Of a stretch of 64,000 nucleotides of DNA, positions 57,855 through 64,000 are shown piece after piece. A model generated the notes under the pieces. It saw only the letters and a list, made by a program, of their open reading frames with translations. It had not been told where the DNA came from and ran no database searches. Location: contig NC_091932.1 in assembly GCF_041260155.1 (NCBI RefSeq), positions 27,582,838 through 27,646,837 of the forward strand, given 5' to 3'. The DNA comes from Ptychodera flava (lineage: Eukaryota; Hemichordata; Enteropneusta; Ptychoderidae). Numbering within the stretch: position 1 is the stretch's first letter; every line of letters begins with the position of its first letter. The translations under genes were made by a program, and so were the position numbers.

Positions 57855-57921
57855 TGTCTGTCTGTCTGTCCGTGTGTGTGTGTGTGTGTGTGTGTGTCTG
57901 TCTGTCTGTCTGTCTGTCTGT
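57855..57921. repeat. (TGTC)n/(TG)n microsatellite
   Basis: Runs of tgtc flank a (gt)n tract, near the 5' tip of element 3. Confidence 0.95.
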
Positions 57922-58813
57922 TTACACGATAACTCAAAAACGCCTGAACGGATTCATATCAGATTTGGTACACAGATACCATATGCTACTTGCAAGAACT
58001 GATTAGATTTTGGTTAGTGTGGCTTGCATATTAATGAAGTTATGCAATATCGTTTTTTTCCGTACAATGGTTTCCCTATGGAGACGGTAATGACAGTGTA
58101 GACATATATATCAAGAAATACTGCACAAAATTTCATGAAACTTTTCACAGATGACAATCTAAGAACATTATGATGATACTGTGAGTGCCATGTCAATTGT
58201 CTTCTCATTTGCATATTTAATGAACTTTTGTTATTAGTGAGATAACTCTGAAATTCCTGCACCAAACTTGATGATACTTGCAATAAATATTGATCTGATA
58301 TATATCTAATTATACTTAGAAGCATTAGGCAGTGTCAAGTTAATAAATAGCTCATTTGCATATTTTATGAAGGTTTGTAATTAGTCATATAACTCCGATA
58401 TAACTTCACCAAATGTGATGAAATCTGCTGCAGATACTGATCCGACTGATATCTAACTGTAGATTAAAGCATTTAGTAGTGTGAAATTAATTAAGGGTTG
58501 ATTTGCATATTTGTAAAATGCATAACTCAGTAACCACAAGTTCTATACCCTCCAATTCTGATAGGATATTAGACCTTAAGATGTCACATCTTGTACCTCA
58601 TTTATTATGCGCATATGTATTTCTTGGCTGGCCAATACAGCTAGAGGTCTGATCTTTTTTCCCGATTTAGAACCATAACTTAGACATGCCTCATGTGTTT
58701 CAAATTGGGAACAACGACATAGACCTATGCGCCCATAGATCTCAACATATACACTCCAGTGATACTTCTTAATGACCACATTTCCCTGCCCCATCAAGAC
58801 TAATACTCCTATT

Positions 58814-58847
58814 ACAAGTGGGGACTATGTCATTGTCAATGACTTGT
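58814..58847 (+). repeat. Terminal hairpin of element 3
   Basis: ACAAGT/ACTTGT outer arms and GTCAT/ATGAC inner stem, matching 23019-23052 (reverse strand). Confidence 0.8.
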
Positions 58848-59039
58848 TTATTGTAGTTTTGCTTGTATATGTGATGACTTCCTGCCTATCATCTAGGGGG
58901 ATCTACTTAAGATGAATTCGTCCATATAAAAGTCTAAATTAAAACTAAAGATTTGGTACGTCTTTTTTAATAAAAACCCAGTTAACATAACAGATTACAT
59001 GTTTTGACAAAGTACAACATTAAACACCAATAAAATTAC

Positions 59040-59990
59040 AAATAATGCCGTACACAGATGAATCTAATGTTACATTCAGAAATAGAATATATTCGGAGTA
59101 CTAACAATCATTTAAATTATTAAAATTGCATGACTTTCTTACATCTGAATAGTAAAAAAATCAATTTTTAAGTCGTATAAGTAAGTCAGCAAATTTCGCT
59201 TTAACGTTTATTTGCAAAATACAATATATTTATGGAGTATTTTAACACATTCAGGTACCACAAACACCTATTAAAATAAAATTTATTTCTGAAATGGATC
59301 GTTTATAAATAAATTTATAGCATACTTTCCAAATTTTTAAAAATAAATGTCAAGGACTTAACAGTTTCTTCTTGATAGATTCCTAGTGCTAAAAACTATA
59401 CCAGAACCTTATTTATATTAAAACCTATTGAAATGGCACATTAATTTGGCTGTCATATTTGACTTATGCAAATTATAATTATAAAAGTGCTTTTTTAAAA
59501 CATTGAATCATCAAAAGTGTCCCTTTATGCCCAAGAAATATATTTAAACTTCAATATCACTGAAATAGCTTATTTAATACGTGGTATATGACCAAAAATG
59601 TCCTTTGTATAAATGCTGGCCGCCATATTGGATTTATGCAAATTAGCAAAGTGCCTATTCTAACCATTGTATCTCCAAAATCGTTTGTTCATGCCAAAGG
59701 AATATACTTTTTACCTTAAAATCACTGAAATAGCTTGTTTAATATGTGGTTAATGACCGAAAATGTATTCTTTAGGAATGTTAGCCACCATATTGAAATT
59801 ATGCTAATTAACAAACTGCCTATACGCAACATTATATCTCTAAAATGATTCCCCGTGCCAAATAAGTAGTGTCAGACTTTGAAATCACTGAAATAGCTTG
59901 TTTAACATGTGATATATGGCCAATTATATTATTTTGTAGGAAGACTAGCAGCTATATTTGATTTATGCAAATTAGACATATTTCCCCAAG
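59040..59990. repeat. ~165-bp tandem repeat array
   Basis: At least four units marked by tatttatgcaaattag-type blocks near 59460, 59625, 59792 and 59955, each preceded by gccgccatattgg-like sequence. Each unit also contains tcactgaaatagcttgttta. Diverged units extend leftward. It resembles the core of element 1 in length and in the ccatattggat motif. No microsatellite or tip was identified. Confidence 0.65.
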
Positions 59991-60318
59991 GTAGATTCGA
60001 GTAAACTTTTGATATGTTGTTCTGAGTACTTCTCAAAACTGCTTCTGAAGAAAAAAAATTCGGTTGTAATTTGTGGTGGGTCTAACCCTATTTTGACTGG
60101 ACTATTCTGGGGGATTAAAAACGTGATCAGACTACATACAAGTCTATTACATCTTGGTAACCGTGGAGAAGAAAATATACTATCGGGTGCCAAAATCTCG
60201 TAGATTGACTGGACTAGAAATGTGGCGGGTAGGTACAGTACAAAGGTTTGAGAACTGTGAAGAAACTATTGCGCACGTCTTTCGACACTGGAAATCTTGA
60301 CACATATTTTGATAATGC

Positions 60319-60397
60319 AAATACGGATAGTTTTCAATCGGATTCGAACCCACAACATACGGCATCAGTCGCCTAGCTGAGAGGCCAGAGACAGAAC
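60319..60397 (-). repeat. 79-bp perfect direct repeat with tRNA-like B box, copy 1
   Basis: Identical to 60643-60721. On the - strand it carries an A-box-like tggcctctcagctaggcg and the B box gtgggttcgaatccg, spaced as in a tRNA-derived SINE. No complete tRNA cloverleaf (acceptor pairing) was found, so I call a SINE or tRNA relic, not a tRNA gene. Confidence 0.7.
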
Positions 60398-60642
60398 CAG
60401 TCGGCTAAATCTCCACTCCCAAAAAGAGTGGTCAATAGCCGGCTAAGTTGTTACATTTTTCTGACTGAGACCGCTCAACACGTTGTAGAGTTCGTGAAGC
60501 ACTCACGCACGCATGCTCACTATCATACATCGCACATACACACTACATCGAAGCGAAGAAACGAATTTCATCGCTTTAACTGGGCGAACGATAACCTCGG
60601 GGACAATTCTGTCCACCAGCAGTGTTACCAACCCAGGATAGA

Positions 60643-60721
60643 AAATACGGATAGTTTTCAATCGGATTCGAACCCACAACATACGGCATCAGTCGCCTAG
60701 CTGAGAGGCCAGAGACAGAAC
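60643..60721 (-). repeat. 79-bp perfect direct repeat with tRNA-like B box, copy 2
   Basis: All 79 bases match copy 1, 324 bp away. Either two insertions of the same SINE or one segmental duplication. Confidence 0.7.
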
Positions 60722-62188
60722 ATTGACATTAGGTACACATCCAACTGATTCGTGCCTACTTTGCACATGGTTTGATTGGCAGTGACATTCAAATCCCCAT
60801 CAGCGTCCCCTCGGTCGACGTTCTCACTGGCCACGCACAATTACTCACTAAATTGGCCCGAAAACTTATCAGTTCAAAAAATATGGAGTCCTATGCATTG
60901 ATAAAGTATTTACTCTGCTGAAGAGCACTCCCATATCATAATTTTTCATAAAAAAACACGCAAAGCAGCAGAGTTTCTGGAGCTCTCAGTTCGAGCTACT
61001 CGTGCGGCGTCCTTTGCATAATGAGCGTCCTTTCATGTAATCCGTATTTATAAGCAATGGGCATCTTTAAAGTACATTCAAACATAATAGCAACAGCTAG
61101 CCATTTAAACTGTACATGTACCTTCTAGGAACTTTTTCAATTCTAACTGAACTGTGTGCACGTACACAAAGCAAGGAAAAGTCGATTTAGTTATAAAGGA
61201 ATGTTTCTATCTTCTGAAAAAAATAATGTACTTGTTTTTCATCTTTTTACTGTGCTTATACATCCCTAACCACTGTAGAGTTTGGATCAAGATTGCCCCG
61301 ATACAAACCAGGTAGCTGTATTTTTCTATTGACCTAGCTGGTCTTGTAGTCTTGTGCGCAGACTCAGTAGAGACAAAACGAACAACGTAGGAGGTCAGAC
61401 TAGTCTCAGTCTGCCATGTTTTGAATGTGGAGTTTCTCGATGTCAGATTCACTCAATTGTGCTTTTTGTCAGTCATTTTAGAATGGGAAAATAAAAGGCA
61501 GAGGAGCTAGTTGTCATCGATAGTTAATTTTAGGGTTTATTTGCCCGAATAATATGAACGTCATGTTTGTTCACTGAATTCAAAAACCGGGCCCATTGAC
61601 ATTACAGCTTGCTTGTGACTCATTGCATGCAGTCCCGTCACAGTGCCAAGGCCATTCACTCAACTGAACATGTTTCTGTAACAGTAAAGTCCAATTTGCG
61701 TGTCAATTGTTGCTAGTACCAGAATAATTTTCATAGTGTTATGGACATTCATACGATGCACAAAAACTTCTGCAGTTTGTCTCCTTTTCTCAATTGTACG
61801 AGATATGTGACACAGAAACCTTATCTAGCTAGGGTAATGAACTTTTGTAAACGTAACTCTCAATTGGCTGACAGGCTTTCATATGCAAAATCAGCGCACA
61901 GAAAGTACAAAAAGTATCAAAATCGAACTATAATTAGTCCCTTCCATGCAAATGTTCTTGCTACACTAAACAATGCCTGTTGCCAAAGTATTAACAGGTG
62001 CCGATAACGGGTCAAATGCATCGAAGTGTGACACCCATGATATTTGATATATGCCATTCTAGCCAGCTCAGTGCAGTGCGCGATGGTCGCCCCTTCTACG
62101 TATAATTGGCGGCGCGAAGCACACCAAAGAGGGGGGGGGGGGGAATCGCGCAATCGCGCAGCAAAGATGAAACGCTGAAGTACCAAGA
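60722..62188. other. Intergenic DNA without recognised gene
   Basis: Several short chance frames only. A poly-G run at 62130-62143 sits in a GC-richer patch with cgcgcaatcgcgcag. Confidence 0.4.
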
Positions 62189-62223
62189 ACAAGTGTGGAC
62201 TATGTCATCAACGATGACTCGTT
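62189..62223 (+). repeat. Isolated terminal hairpin (third copy)
   Basis: acaagtgtggactatgtcat and caacgatgactcgtt match the end hairpins of elements 1 and 3. No element body is recognisable to its left, so this is a solo or truncated end. Confidence 0.7.
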
Positions 62224-62304
62224 AAAAGTATTCTGTGCTCAAATATTGTCAGAAGAGAGCTATTCAAAGTGTCTTTAATACCATATGTTGATTTTCGTTG
62301 TTTA

Positions 62305-63120
<816 letters not shown>

Positions 63121-63714
63121 TAAAGTCAAGTACTGCCTGTGTGAATGAGCAGATTATGATTGTGCTGTTCCAGGCTGAGGTGTTATTTATAGGAATGATG
63201 CAATATTAGACGGTAATTGATATTTAACTGAATTTGACTTACATTGTATGTAACTCTTGTACTGTATAAACCCTATCAATTCACCCAGAAAAATAATTAA
63301 ATATGATTTTATATAATTGAATTAATTAGCCAAAATAATTGTAGTGTAGAATTACTAGAAAGTTCAACTTTTTTGACAGTTTATAGTGAAATGCCTACCA
63401 TCTTGGATGATTAAAGCATATAAAGGCAACTTTCCTGAATCCCACCTTTGACATATTCTGTACCGTCATGTATTGTTCTCTGCATTTTATCAAAAAGAAA
63501 TTGCTCAAAATAGTTTTGTCATGATAGGTTGATCAAATAAATAGAGATAGAGAAAGTTCCAATTTCCATTTCTGGTCAACTTGATAAGGATAAAATAAAT
63601 TACATTTTGAGGAAAAAACAAGATGGTCAATTAAAAGAGTGGTCAAAATGTTAGGGTTTTTATGGTAAAGCTGGGCTATAAGATATGGGGTGAGAACACC
63701 GCCAAAATTATCTT

Positions 63715-64000
63715 GAAAACTTTATTTAAACTTATCTCATTATTATTATTCCATTGTTTGGTGATTTAATGATAATTATGTCAGTATTTGGCCATTATTT
63801 TGCAATTATTTGATCATTATATGGATATTATTTTGACATGATTATGAACTTATTTGGTAATTCGGTTGTTTTGACATTATTCAGCATTGATGTCTTGATT
63901 TAGAACTTATCATTATTATTCCATTATTTGGTGATTTGGTCATTTTTATGTCATTATTTGGTCTTTCTTATGCGATTATTTGGTCATGATTACAACATTA
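63715..64000. repeat. Degenerate TTATTTGGTCATTA repeats, continuing past the window
   Basis: Irregular 16-22-bp units (ttatttggtcatta, ccattatttggtgattt, ttatttgatcattat) over at least 285 bp; very AT-rich. The right boundary is not in view. Confidence 0.6.

Larger units (their letters stand above)
57815..58848 (+). mobile_element. Tandem-repeat mobile element 3
   Basis: Begins with the palindrome TAGCTCACGTGTGTAAACAC (continuing gtgggcta). A TGTC/TG microsatellite (57855-57921) follows, then the shared motif aactcaaaaacgcctgaacg, gattcatatcagatttggta. Diverged core repeats with catttgcatattt and taactc follow. It ends with the hairpin ACAAGTGGGGACTATGTCAT...ATGACTTGT (58814-58847), as in element 1. 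Confidence 0.7.

Noticed and set aside
60319..60721. Two tRNA genes on the - strand
   Set aside because: A and B boxes are visible, but I could not pair an acceptor stem or a convincing anticodon arm. Kept as SINE-like repeats.

Overview
This is a window from an animal nuclear genome, almost certainly a marine invertebrate. Small protein-coding exons with GT/AG borders sit in introns of 0.5-4 kb, and dispersed repeats fill most of the rest. The phylum cannot be fixed from this sequence alone. The multi-repeat thymosin-beta gene with LKHV-type actin-binding motifs, the Pao/BEL retrotransposon and the tandem-repeat elements fit an invertebrate deuterostome or a lophotrochozoan. I see no prokaryotic, phage, CRISPR or rRNA feature.

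Two cellular genes are well supported. (1) On the + strand, 3003-18018, is the 3' part of a multi-repeat beta-thymosin gene. It has eight one-repeat exons alternating strictly between 120 nt (40 aa, type A) and 108 nt (36 aa, type B), then a 32-nt terminal exon. All internal exons are phase 1/1 and join in frame. The 5' end lies left of the window or was not recognised. (2) On the - strand, 34992-26119, is a complete 7-exon phosphotriesterase-related (PTER) gene. I could join it exactly into 364 codons plus stop with every expected metal ligand. A possible alternative first exon lies at 38195-38103. Weaker gene traces are a putative last exon on the - strand at 57619-57309, of an uncharacterised and probably transposon-associated family, and a possible first exon at 53717-53786 (+).

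Mobile DNA dominates the remainder. A 3.36-kb LTR element at 39122-42476 has 705-bp LTRs, a gag remnant and small hydrophobic ORFs but no pol. A nearly intact 5.96-kb Pao/BEL element at 44356-50314 has 279-bp LTRs differing at one position and a 5-bp target duplication, yet its frame is broken in three places. At least four elements (around 23.0-24.3, 26.6-27.75, 57.8-58.85 and 62.3-63.1 kb) share one architecture: palindromic tip, microsatellite, a common motif, then core repeats of about 150 bp. Two of them also share a terminal hairpin, and a third, detached copy of it lies at 62.19 kb. There are also a hAT-like element, many foldback MITEs, six copies of a TTAA-bounded repeat of about 320 bp, and tRNA-derived SINEs.

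The two genes show no evident functional link. The first would encode a cytoplasmic actin-binding protein, the second a metal-dependent amidohydrolase. Their arrangement looks like ordinary animal gene neighbourhood with heavy repeat expansion in introns and intergenic DNA.
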